NCBI GenBank assembly: GCA_002837415.1
Contig: PJCV01000002.1
Coordinates: 310,001-374,000, forward strand
Source: Actinomycetales bacterium SN12
Lineage (GTDB): Bacteria; Actinomycetota; Actinomycetes; Actinomycetales; Microbacteriaceae
Length of the DNA: 64,000 bases
Direction: 5' to 3'
Below are positions 1-8,456 of the stretch, piece by piece (position 1 is the first letter of the stretch; each line of letters opens with the position of its first letter). Position numbers and translations under genes: made by a program. Under the pieces are notes generated by a model that had not been told where the DNA came from, did no database searches, and saw only the letters and a program-made list of their open reading frames with translations.

Positions 1-1
1 G

Positions 2-1150
2 ATGGGCGACGTCATCCCGGTGGGGGCCCCTCGCCAGGGCGAGCTGCCCGCCGCCTACCGCGAGGCTGGTGAGGACGAGCTCGACGCCCGCATCCACGCG
101 GCGAAGCAGACACTCGGCGACCGCGTCGTCGTGCTCGGCCACTTCTACCAGCGCGAGGAGGTCGTCCGGCACGCCGACTACGTGGGCGACTCGTTCCAGC
201 TCGCCAACGCCGCGCTCGAGCATCCGGACGCCGAGGCGATCGTCTTCTGCGGCGTGCACTTCATGGCCGAGACGGCCGACCTGCTCTCCGGTCCCGATCA
301 GGCGGTCGTCCTGCCGAACCTCGCCGCGGGATGCTCGATGGCGGACATGGCCGACATCGATCAGGTGGAGGACTGCTGGGAGCAGCTCGCCGAGGTGCTC
401 GGGCCGCTCGATGAGCCGGACGCCGACGGCCTGGTGCCCGTGATCCCGGTCACCTACATGAACTCGTCGGCCGCCATCAAAGGCTTCGTCGGACGCCACG
501 GCGGAATCGTGTGCACCTCGTCGAACGCCGCCACTGTGCTGGAGTGGGCGTTCGCTCGCGGCCGCCGCGTGCTCTTCTTCCCCGACCAGCACCTCGGTCG
601 CAACACGGCCAAGGCGATGGGAGTGCCGCTGGAGCGGATGCCGATGTGGAACCCCCGTCGGCCGCTCGGCGGCTCTCGCGCCGACGAGCTGCGCGACGGC
701 CGGGTGATCCTCTGGCACGGCTTCTGCTCGGTGCATCGCCGGTTCACCGTCGATCAGATCGAGCAGGCGCGCGCCGAGCATCCCGGTGTGCGGGTCATCG
801 TGCATCCGGAGTGCCCGGTCGAGGTCGTCGACGCGGCGGACGAGGCGGGGTCCACCGACTACATCCGCAAGGCGATCGCCGCCGCGACCGAGCCCACCAC
901 CTTCGCGATCGGCACCGAGATCAACCTCGTCCGGCGCCTTGCCGCGCAGCATCCGCAGCACGAGATCTTCTGTCTGGATCCGGTGGTCTGCCCCTGCTCG
1001 ACCATGTACCGCATCCACCCCGGCTACCTCGCCTGGGTGCTGGAGGAGCTCGTCGCCGGACGGGTGCAGAACCGCATCCGCGTCGCCGACGACGTCGCGC
1101 AGCCGGCGAGGGTGGCGCTCCAGCGGATGCTGGCGGCGCGACCGCGATGA
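2..1150 (+). CDS. nadA: quinolinate synthase NadA (5' end possibly beyond window)
   Basis: Condenses iminoaspartate with dihydroxyacetone phosphate to quinolinate, the second step of de novo NAD synthesis; cytosolic and dependent on a [4Fe-4S] cluster. The reading frame gives 382 residues. Family motifs are FCGVHFMAE (Cys83), GGIVCTSSNA (Cys171) and CPCSTM (Cys330/332), which match the three expected cluster ligands, plus the HPECPVEVV segment. The ATG lies at the very edge of the window, so a longer N-terminus upstream cannot be excluded. It is the first visible gene of a nadA-nadB-nadC-desulfurase operon; its stop overlaps the nadB start as ATGA. Confidence 0.96.
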   Translation: MGDVIPVGAPRQGELPAAYREAGEDELDARIHAAKQTLGDRVVVLGHFYQREEVVRHADYVGDSFQLANAALEHPDAEAIVFCGVHFMAETADLLSGPDQAVVLPNLAAGCSMADMADIDQVEDCWEQLAEVLGPLDEPDADGLVPVIPVTYMNSSAAIKGFVGRHGGIVCTSSNAATVLEWAFARGRRVLFFPDQHLGRNTAKAMGVPLERMPMWNPRRPLGGSRADELRDGRVILWHGFCSVHRRFTVDQIEQARAEHPGVRVIVHPECPVEVVDAADEAGSTDYIRKAIAAATEPTTFAIGTEINLVRRLAAQHPQHEIFCLDPVVCPCSTMYRIHPGYLAWVLEELVAGRVQNRIRVADDVAQPARVALQRMLAARPR

Positions 1151-2652
1151 ATGTGATCGTCGTCGGCGGCGGCATCGCCGGGCTCACTGCTGCGCTGCGC
1201 GCCGATGCACTCGGCCACCGGGTGACGCTGCTCGTCAAGGGCACCCTCGGCGACGGCTGCACCGCGCACGCGCAGGGCGGCATCGCCGGGGCGTACGGGG
1301 TGGGCGACTCCCCCGCGCTGCACGCCCTCGACACTCTGCAGGCCGGCGACGGCCATGGCGATGCCCTCGCGATCACCGCCCTCGTCGACGGGGCGCAGGC
1401 CGCGATCACGCAGTTGATCGACGCCGGTGTCGGCTTCGACCGCACCTCAGACGGCGAGATCGCCCGCGGGCTCGAGGCCGCCCACAGCCGGCCGCGCATC
1501 GCGCACGCCGGCGGCGATGCCACCGGGGCCGCCATCTCGGCCGCCCTCCTGTCCCACCTGCAGACATCCTCGGTGCACGCGCACGAGCATGCGTTCGTCA
1601 CCGACCTGCTGACCGGCGGAGGCAGGGTGATCGGCGTCCGCGCGATCGACGGCGGAGAGCTCCGGGCGGATGCGGTCGTGCTCGCCACCGGCGGCGCCGG
1701 GCAGCTGTACGCCCACACGACCAACCCGGCCGGCATCACCGGCGACGGCATCGCCATCGCGCTGCGTGCGGGCGCTGCGGTCGCGGACCTGGAGTTCGTG
1801 CAGTTCCATCCGACGGTGCTGGTCGGCGAGAATCCCTTCCTCCTCTCGGAGGCGGTGCGGGGTGCGGGTGCGGTGCTGCGAGACGCCTCAGGGCGCCGCT
1901 TCCTGCTCGACGAGCATCCGGATGCCGAACTCGCCCCGCGCGACGTCGTCGCCAGGGCCGTGGCACGGCGGACCGCCGAGCAGGACGCGCCCGTGGTGCT
2001 GGATGCCAGCGCGCTCGGTGCCTCGATGCTCGCCGCGCGCTTCCCCACCATCGATGCGGAGCTGCGGCGTCGCGGAGTCGACTGGTCGCGGCATCCGGTG
2101 CCGGTGACCCCGGCCGCGCACTACCTCATGGGCGGCGTTGCGACCGATGTCGACGGCCGCACCTCCCTGCCAGGGCTCTGGGCGGTCGGCGAGACGGCGC
2201 GCACCGGAGTGCACGGTGCGAACCGGCTGGCGTCGAACTCGCTGCTCGAGGGCGCCGTATTCGGCGCTCGCGCGGCCGAATCGCTCGCGCTCTCTGCGTC
2301 CCCGGATCGCCCCACATGGGCCCCTGAGCCTGCCGAAGGGCCAGCCAAGAGCCAGGACGCCACCCGCCCGCGCGACGAGCCGGCCCGCTCGGGGAGCCAG
2401 CTGCCGTTCTCGCGGACAGCACTGCAGCAGCTGATGTGGGATCACCTGGGTCTGACCCGCACCGAGTCGGGCATGCAGGATGCCCTCGCCCAGCTGCACG
2501 CGTGGTCCGCACCACCACAGATCTCGCCGGCAGCTCACGAGGACGCGAATCTGCTCACGGTGGCGCGCGCCCTGGCATCCGCCGCCCTCGCCCGCACCGC
2601 ATCGCTCGGCGCCCACTTTCTCTTCTCCCCCGCCCTGATCGGAGCCGCATGA
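1147..2652 (+). CDS. nadB: L-aspartate oxidase NadB
   Basis: FAD enzyme that oxidises L-aspartate to iminoaspartate for NadA. The 501-residue product starts with the dinucleotide-binding motif GGGIAGLTAAL and carries the succinate dehydrogenase/NadB-type flavoprotein signatures FVQFHPT and TPAAHYLMGG, followed by a C-terminal helical domain. The start is the ATG overlapping the nadA stop; the longer open frame upstream is only a shadow of nadA. Around residues 385-415 there is a low-complexity Pro/Ala/Glu/Arg stretch whose DNA at 2325-2342 reads CCCCTGAGCCTGCCGAAG, resembling a dispersed palindromic repeat half, so the linker looks like a repeat insertion tolerated between domains. Confidence 0.95.
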   Translation: MNVIVVGGGIAGLTAALRADALGHRVTLLVKGTLGDGCTAHAQGGIAGAYGVGDSPALHALDTLQAGDGHGDALAITALVDGAQAAITQLIDAGVGFDRTSDGEIARGLEAAHSRPRIAHAGGDATGAAISAALLSHLQTSSVHAHEHAFVTDLLTGGGRVIGVRAIDGGELRADAVVLATGGAGQLYAHTTNPAGITGDGIAIALRAGAAVADLEFVQFHPTVLVGENPFLLSEAVRGAGAVLRDASGRRFLLDEHPDAELAPRDVVARAVARRTAEQDAPVVLDASALGASMLAARFPTIDAELRRRGVDWSRHPVPVTPAAHYLMGGVATDVDGRTSLPGLWAVGETARTGVHGANRLASNSLLEGAVFGARAAESLALSASPDRPTWAPEPAEGPAKSQDATRPRDEPARSGSQLPFSRTALQQLMWDHLGLTRTESGMQDALAQLHAWSAPPQISPAAHEDANLLTVARALASAALARTASLGAHFLFSPALIGAA

Positions 2653-3500
2653 TCACGCCAGCCACCCTGCGAGGCACCGTCTCCGCCGCCCTCGAGGAGG
2701 ACGCACCCTGGGGCGATCTGACCAGCACAGCGCTGCTGCCCCGGTCCGCACAGGCGACCGCCGACCTCATCGCCCGCGAGCCGGGCGTGTTCAGCGGCGG
2801 AGAGGTGTTCGCCGCGGCTTTCACCCTCACCGACCCGGACGTGCAGGTCGACCTGCACGTCGCCGACGGCGAGCGCTTCAAGACCGGCGACGTGCTCGCC
2901 TCGGTCAGCGGTTCCGCGCGCAGCGTGCTCACAGCCGAGCGCGTCGCATTGAACTTCACCCAGCGGATGAGCGGCATCGCGACCCTCACCGCCGCCTACG
3001 TCGACGCGGTCGAGGGCACTGGCGTGCGGATCGCCGACACCCGCAAGACCACGCCCGGGCTACGGGAGTTCGAACGGCACGCCGTCGTCTCGGGCGGCGG
3101 AAGCAACCACCGGCGGTCGCTGTCCGACGCCGTGATGGCGAAGGACAACCATCTCGCGGTGCTGCGCCAGCACGGACAGGATCTCGCCGCCGCGCTGCGC
3201 GAGGCACTGAGCCGCCTGCCGCACACCACGCACGTCGTCGTCGAGGTCGACCGCCTCGATCAGGTCCCCGCGATGCTCGACGGCGGCGCCCACACCGTGC
3301 TGCTCGACAACTTCACTCTCGACGATCTGCGCGCGGGCGTCGCCCTCCTCGCCGGCCGCGCGATTGCAGAGGCCTCGGGCGGCGTGACCCTCGACACCGT
3401 GCGGTCCATCGCCGAGACCGGCGTGCAGGTGATCTCGGTCGGCGCGCTGACGCACTCGGCGCGGGCACTCGATCTCGGGCTCGACCTGCGGGTCGACTGA
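2649..3500 (+). CDS. nadC: nicotinate-nucleotide pyrophosphorylase (carboxylating) NadC
   Basis: Converts quinolinate and PRPP to nicotinate mononucleotide, CO2 and PPi. The 283-residue length is normal for the family. The N-terminal ALEEDAPWGDLTS motif, RKTTPGLRE and the substrate-binding segment SNHRRSLSDAVMAKDNH are all present, followed by the C-terminal barrel motif VLLDNF. The start ATG overlaps the nadB stop (ATGA), which indicates translational coupling in the nad operon. Confidence 0.96.
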   Translation: MITPATLRGTVSAALEEDAPWGDLTSTALLPRSAQATADLIAREPGVFSGGEVFAAAFTLTDPDVQVDLHVADGERFKTGDVLASVSGSARSVLTAERVALNFTQRMSGIATLTAAYVDAVEGTGVRIADTRKTTPGLREFERHAVVSGGGSNHRRSLSDAVMAKDNHLAVLRQHGQDLAAALREALSRLPHTTHVVVEVDRLDQVPAMLDGGAHTVLLDNFTLDDLRAGVALLAGRAIAEASGGVTLDTVRSIAETGVQVISVGALTHSARALDLGLDLRVD

Positions 3501-3501
3501 C

Positions 3502-4647
3502 GTGCTGTATCTCGATCACGCCGCCACATCACCCGCGAGACCGGCGGTGCTCGAGGCGATGCATCCGTTCCTGACCGGCGTGTACGGCAACCCGTCCAGT
3601 CACCACACGGTCGGCGAGGCGGCATCCGAGGCGCTGGAGTGGGCTCGCGGGCGCGTGGCCGCGGCACTGGGCATGCGGCCGTCGGAGGTGATCTTCACCT
3701 CGGGAGGAACCGAGTCGAACAATCTCGCCGTGAAGGGCATCGTGCTCGGCGCACTGCAGGAGGATCCGCAGCGGCGCCGGCTGCTCACCACCCCGATCGA
3801 GCACGAGTCGATCCTCCGCTCAGCGGAGTATCTGCACCGCCTGCACGAGGTCGCCGTGACGATGCTGCCCGTCTGCGAGGACGGCGTCCTCGCGATCGAC
3901 GATCTGCGCATCGCCCTGGATGCCGCCGACACCGCGCTGGTGACCTTCGGCCACGCGAACAACGAGATGGGCACCGTGCAGGATGTCACGGGGCTGATCG
4001 CCGTCGCGCACGAGCACCAGGCGCCCGTCCATGTCGACGCGGTGCAGTCGGCCGGATGGCTCGATCTTCGGGCACTCGGCGCGGACGCGGTCTCGATCGC
4101 CGGGCACAAGCTCGGCACGCCCAAGGGGATCGGCGCGATCGGGGTGCGTTCGCGGGTTCCCCTGGAGCCGCTGCTGCACGGCGGCGGTCAGGAGCGCGGA
4201 CGTCGCAGCGGCACCGAGAACGTCGCGGGCGCGGTGGGACTCGCGACCGCGCTCGATCTCGCCGAGACGGAGCGGGCGCAGAGCATCGCCGCGGTGGGCG
4301 CGCAGACCGGCGCGTTCATCGCCTCGGTTCTGGATGCCGTGCCGCAGGCCGCACTGACGGGCTGTCCCGACCACAGGCTGCCGAACCTCGCGAGCTTCAC
4401 GTTCGCCGGCGCCAGCGGGGAGGCCGTGCTGCTGGAGCTGGAGCGACGGGGTGTCGTCTCATCGAGCGGGTCGGCGTGCGCCGCCGGCAGCGACGAGCCC
4501 TCCGCCGTGCTGCTGGCGCTCGGCATCCCGGCGGAGGTCGCGCAGACCTCGGTGCGGTTCACCTTCGGCCGCACGCCCCTGCCTGAAGGTGCAGCGCAGC
4601 ACCTGGCGGGGCTGGTCGCCGACGCCGTCGCAGCGGTCACAGCCTGA
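3502..4647 (+). CDS. cysteine desulfurase of the NifS/IscS class, nad-operon type
   Basis: PLP-dependent enzyme that takes sulfur from cysteine; its position one base after nadC suggests it supplies sulfur for the NadA iron-sulfur cluster, as the NadS/NifS-like genes of other nad operons are thought to do. The product has 381 residues from a GTG start. Visible motifs are YLDHAATSPAR at the N-terminus, the PLP lysine in SIAGHKLGTPKG (Lys203) and the mobile-loop cysteine in SSGSACAAGSDE (Cys326). A general Isc/Suf role is possible, but no other isc or suf genes are adjacent. Confidence 0.9.
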   Translation: MLYLDHAATSPARPAVLEAMHPFLTGVYGNPSSHHTVGEAASEALEWARGRVAAALGMRPSEVIFTSGGTESNNLAVKGIVLGALQEDPQRRRLLTTPIEHESILRSAEYLHRLHEVAVTMLPVCEDGVLAIDDLRIALDAADTALVTFGHANNEMGTVQDVTGLIAVAHEHQAPVHVDAVQSAGWLDLRALGADAVSIAGHKLGTPKGIGAIGVRSRVPLEPLLHGGGQERGRRSGTENVAGAVGLATALDLAETERAQSIAAVGAQTGAFIASVLDAVPQAALTGCPDHRLPNLASFTFAGASGEAVLLELERRGVVSSSGSACAAGSDEPSAVLLALGIPAEVAQTSVRFTFGRTPLPEGAAQHLAGLVADAVAAVTA

Positions 4648-4668
4648 TGGGCTGGGGACGCCGGACCG

Positions 4669-4674
4669 TAGACT
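4669..4674 (+). promoter_or_regulatory. -10 box, leaderless promoter of the glycosyltransferase gene
   Basis: TAGACT ends seven bases before the GTG start at 4682, so transcription would begin at or next to the start codon. It restarts transcription after the nad operon. Confidence 0.55.
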
Positions 4675-4681
4675 CGGCGTC

Positions 4682-5620
4682 GTGACTCCGCTTGTGACGA
4701 TGATCGTGCCAGGACGCGACATCGCCGACTTCGCGCCCGCTGCCATCGCCTCGCTGCAGGCGCAGACCGAGACCCGCTGGCGTGCTCTGCTCGTCGACGA
4801 CGGCTCGTACGACGACACCGGCGAGGTGTTCGCCGCTGCTGCAGCGCGCGACGCCCGTTTCCAGGTGCTCCACCACCAGGAGGCGCGTGGCCTCGGCGCC
4901 GCGCGCAATGTCGCTCTCGACCTCGTCGACACGCCGTTCATCGGCTTCCTCGACGGCGACGACGAGCTGACGCCCCGCGCGATCGAGAACTGGCTCGGCA
5001 CGCTCGAGGAGTCGGGCAGCGACTTCGTCGCCGCCGCGTACGTGCGCTCGCGACTCGTCGACGGCGCTTACCGCTCCGGCCGGGTGCAGCCATGGGTCGC
5101 CGACGCCACCGCGCCCCGGCGACTCGGCGTGACCCTCGCCGAGCACCCCGCCGCATCGGCGAACATCGTGGCGTGGTCGAAACTCAGCCGGGCCGAGCTC
5201 TGGGAGCGGCTGCGCTTCCCCGAGAACGTCGCCTACGAGGACCAGGTCGTCGCGCAGCGGATGTACACCGAGGCGCGCGCTTTCGACGTCATCCCCGACG
5301 TCGCAGTGCACTGGCGCGTACGCGCGGACGGCACCTCGATCACGCAGGGCAGAGCCCGGCTCCCGGTGCTGCACGATTACCTCTCCGCGCTCCTCGGCGG
5401 CATCGACGTGCTCAGCGCGGCCGGTCAGAGCGATGCCGTGCGCGCGCGCATCGCGCTCATCCTCACCATGGATCTGCCGTCGCTGCGGATGATCGCGGCC
5501 GAGCATCCGGATCCCGCTTACGGCGACGCCCTCCAGGCCTTCGAGGCGTCGCTGCGCGCGCTGCCCGAGTACGACGATGCCGAACTCGATCCGACGCTGG
5601 TCACGGCGCTGACATGGTGA
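4682..5620 (+). CDS. family 2 glycosyltransferase
   Basis: A 312-residue GT-A fold transferase. The N-terminus MTPLVTMIVPGRD is a typical GT2 first strand; DDGSYDDT and GLGAARN bind the nucleotide sugar, and FLDGDDELTP holds the metal-binding DxD-like motif near residue 90. YEDQVV near residue 185 fits the catalytic-base region. No transmembrane segment is evident, so it is probably peripheral. Donor and acceptor cannot be told from the sequence. The GTG start is chosen from a -10 box seven bases upstream. It overlaps the next gene by seven bases, so the two are probably co-transcribed. Confidence 0.82.
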   Translation: MTPLVTMIVPGRDIADFAPAAIASLQAQTETRWRALLVDDGSYDDTGEVFAAAAARDARFQVLHHQEARGLGAARNVALDLVDTPFIGFLDGDDELTPRAIENWLGTLEESGSDFVAAAYVRSRLVDGAYRSGRVQPWVADATAPRRLGVTLAEHPAASANIVAWSKLSRAELWERLRFPENVAYEDQVVAQRMYTEARAFDVIPDVAVHWRVRADGTSITQGRARLPVLHDYLSALLGGIDVLSAAGQSDAVRARIALILTMDLPSLRMIAAEHPDPAYGDALQAFEASLRALPEYDDAELDPTLVTALTW

Positions 5621-6384
5621 CCCTCGACGCGCTCTTCTCCCTTCGAGGACTCACGGCCGTCGTCACCGGAGGGTCATCGGGCATCGGCCGCGCGATCGCG
5701 ATCGCACTCGGCGGCGCCGGGGCATCCGTCGTCATCGTCGCGCGCGACGGCGAGCGCATCGCCGCCGTCGTGCGCGAGATCTCGGATGCCGGCGGCCGGG
5801 CCGCCGGCGTGATCGGCGACCTCAGCACGCGCGACGGGATCCGCGCAGCAGCGGATGCCGCCGTGAAGCCCTTCGGCGACCCCGACATCCTGGTGAACTC
5901 CGCCGGGATCAATCTGCGCCCGCCGTTCGACGAGATCGACATGACCGTCTGGGATGCCACGATGACCGTCAATCTCGAGGCGCCGTTCCTGCTGAGCCAG
6001 CGCTTCGCACCGCGGATGATCGAACGCGGGTTCGGCAGGCTGATCCACGTCAGCTCGCAGCAGGCGCATCGCGCCTTCGTCACCAGCGGCGTCTACGGCG
6101 TCTCCAAGGGCGGGCTGGAATCGCTCACCCGCTCGCAGGCGGAGGCCTGGTCTGCGCACGGCGTCACCGCCAACACGCTGGTTCCCGGCTTCGTGCTCAC
6201 CCCGCTCAACGCGCGCCTGCAGACCGACCCCGTGAAGGTGCAGCAGCTCGCGGAGCGCACGATGGTGGGCCGCAACGGCCTGCCGGAGGACTTCGCCGGC
6301 ATCGCGGTGCTCCTGGCCGGCCGGTCGTCGGGTTACATCACCGGGCAATCGCTGTTCGTGGACGGCGGATTGTCGGTGCACTGA
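5614..6384 (+). CDS. short-chain dehydrogenase/reductase (SDR), gluconate 5-dehydrogenase-like
   Basis: A 256-residue classical SDR. It shows the cofactor motif TGGSSGIGRA near residue 18, the NSAGIN motif, the active-site YGVSK (Tyr-xxx-Lys) and a C-terminal ITGQSLFVDGG. Resemblance to gluconate 5-dehydrogenase or 3-oxoacyl-ACP reductase types is general, and the substrate is unknown. It starts inside the end of the glycosyltransferase gene (overlap 5614-5620), which suggests coupled expression, possibly in sugar or cell-surface metabolism. Confidence 0.85.
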   Translation: MVTLDALFSLRGLTAVVTGGSSGIGRAIAIALGGAGASVVIVARDGERIAAVVREISDAGGRAAGVIGDLSTRDGIRAAADAAVKPFGDPDILVNSAGINLRPPFDEIDMTVWDATMTVNLEAPFLLSQRFAPRMIERGFGRLIHVSSQQAHRAFVTSGVYGVSKGGLESLTRSQAEAWSAHGVTANTLVPGFVLTPLNARLQTDPVKVQQLAERTMVGRNGLPEDFAGIAVLLAGRSSGYITGQSLFVDGGLSVH

Positions 6385-6412
6385 CGCGATCGCCGCCCGG
6401 AGCAGGCGTCGG

Positions 6413-8302
6413 TCAGCGCTGCCCGTCTTCGAGCACCCTCGTCGACGCCATCTGCTGCGCCGCGAGCGTGGCGTACAGCCCGCCCCCGGCGAGCAGCTGC
6501 CCGTGCGTGCCCGACTCGACGATGCGGCCCGCCTCGACGACGTGGATCACATCGGCATCGATCACCGTCGACAGCCGGTGCGCGATCGATAGCGTCGTGC
6601 GCCCCTGCGCGGCGGCATCCAGAGCTTCCTGCACCACCCGCTCCGAGACGGTGTCGAGAGCCGAGGTCGCCTCATCGAGCAGCAGCACCGGCGGGTCCTT
6701 CAGCAGGACGCGAGCGATGGCGATGCGCTGCTTCTCGCCGCCGGACAGCCGGTAGCCGCGCTCTCCCACGACAGTGTCGTATCCCTGGTCGAACGAGGCG
6801 ATCACGTGGTGGATGTTCGCGGCGCGGCACGCGCGCTCGAGCTGCTCGTCGGTGGCATCCGGCTTCGCGTACCGCAGGTTCTCGCGGATCGTCGCGTGGA
6901 ACAGGTATGTCTCCTGCGAGACGATTCCGATCTGCTCGATGATCGACTCCTGGGTGAGCGACTTCACGTCGGCTCCCGAGAACTCGACGACGCCGCCCGA
7001 CGCCTCGTACATGCGCGGCGCGAGGTAGAGGATGGTGGTCTTGCCTGCACCCGACGGTCCGACGAAGGCGACGTGCGTGCCGGGTTCGGCGACGAAGGAG
7101 ACGCCGTCCAGAGTCGGGCGCGCGTCGGCGGCGGCATCCGGATACCGGAACACCACGTCCTTGAACTCGATGCGTCCGCGCGGGCCGGGCGCATCGGCGA
7201 CGTCGATCGCGTCCGGCGCGTCCTGGATCTGCGGCACCATGTCGAGGTACTCGAAGATGCGCGCGAACAGCGCGGCCGAGGTCTGCAGGTCGAGCGCCAC
7301 GCGCATCAGGCCCATCAGCGGCATGAGCAGCCGCGCCTGCACGGTCGTGAACGCGACGATGGCGCCTGCGGTGATCTCGGGAGCGCCGCCGGTGAGGAAG
7401 AAGCCGGCCACGAGGTACACGATCGCCGGCACGCTGGCCATGATCACCTGCACGACCGCGAAGAAGCCCTGACCGCTCATCGCCCGCCGCACCTGCAGCC
7501 GAACCTGGTTGCGGTTCTCGGCCTGGTAGCGCACCGACTCGGTGCGCTGACGGTTGAACGACTTCGAGAGCAGGATGCCCGAGACGCTCAGCGTCTCCTG
7601 GGTGATGCTGGTCAGCTCTGACAGCGATTCCTGCGTCTCGCCGGCGATGCGCGCGCGCACCTGCCCGACACGTCGCTGCACGAGCACGAGGATCGGCATG
7701 AGGATCACGGCGATCAGCGTCAGACGCCAGTCGATCAGGATCATGGCGACGAGCGACGCGATCACCGTCACGGTGTTGCCGAGCACGCTCGTCACGGTGT
7801 TGGTGAGCACGCCAGACACCCCGCCGACGTCGTTCTGCAGCCGCGACTGGATCACTCCCGTCTTCGTGCGGGTGAAGAAGCCGAGCTCCATGGCCTGCAG
7901 ATGCTCGAACAGCCGCACCCGCAGGTCGCCGGTGACCTCGTTGCCGACCGTGGAAGTGAGCCAGGTCTGCGCGACGCCCAGCACGGCCGACAGCAGGAAC
8001 AGCCCGATCGTGATGCTGACCAGCGTCGCGAGCAGCGGGATGTGCGGTCCGCCGCCTTCGAGGGGGAACAGCGCCTCGTCGAAGATGCGCTGCACGAGCA
8101 GCGGCGGGATGACGGCGAGCGCGGCGCCCACGACCACCAGCAGCGCGGTGATGACCAGGCGGCCGCGGTAGGGGCTGAACAGCGCGATGACGCGGCGGCC
8201 GAGACCGGGCACCTTCGGGGCGGCTGCGTTCATGCGCCGCTGCGCGGCCTCGTCGACGCCGCGGAAGGCTGCGCCGCGTCCTCCTCCACCACCCATGCTC
8301 AT
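6413..8302 (-). CDS. ABC exporter, fused permease and ATPase (MsbA/MdlB type)
   Basis: A 629-residue half-transporter. After a Gly-rich N-terminus there are six hydrophobic helices (roughly residues 35-330), then a nucleotide-binding domain with Walker A GPSGAGKTT, signature LSGGEKQR, Walker B VLLLDEATSALD and switch histidine SIAHRLST. It presumably dimerises in the membrane to export lipids, drugs or peptides; the substrate cannot be inferred. It stands alone on the minus strand, divergent from the MFS gene. The ATG start is followed by the family-typical glycine stretch seen in actinobacterial exporters. Confidence 0.93.
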   Translation of the reverse strand: MSMGGGGGRGAAFRGVDEAAQRRMNAAAPKVPGLGRRVIALFSPYRGRLVITALLVVVGAALAVIPPLLVQRIFDEALFPLEGGGPHIPLLATLVSITIGLFLLSAVLGVAQTWLTSTVGNEVTGDLRVRLFEHLQAMELGFFTRTKTGVIQSRLQNDVGGVSGVLTNTVTSVLGNTVTVIASLVAMILIDWRLTLIAVILMPILVLVQRRVGQVRARIAGETQESLSELTSITQETLSVSGILLSKSFNRQRTESVRYQAENRNQVRLQVRRAMSGQGFFAVVQVIMASVPAIVYLVAGFFLTGGAPEITAGAIVAFTTVQARLLMPLMGLMRVALDLQTSAALFARIFEYLDMVPQIQDAPDAIDVADAPGPRGRIEFKDVVFRYPDAAADARPTLDGVSFVAEPGTHVAFVGPSGAGKTTILYLAPRMYEASGGVVEFSGADVKSLTQESIIEQIGIVSQETYLFHATIRENLRYAKPDATDEQLERACRAANIHHVIASFDQGYDTVVGERGYRLSGGEKQRIAIARVLLKDPPVLLLDEATSALDTVSERVVQEALDAAAQGRTTLSIAHRLSTVIDADVIHVVEAGRIVESGTHGQLLAGGGLYATLAAQQMASTRVLEDGQR

Positions 8303-8456
8303 CCCTTCAGGCTAGTCCGCGGAAGATGAGGGTATGCCGTCGTGCGCGCACGAGTTAGGATGGACGGCTGATCTTCTCGGCCGGCTCATCGGCCGGTCGT
8401 GTCGTGCTCCGATCGTGGGGCCCCTTCGCCGTTCACCACCACTTTCGAGGAGACCC

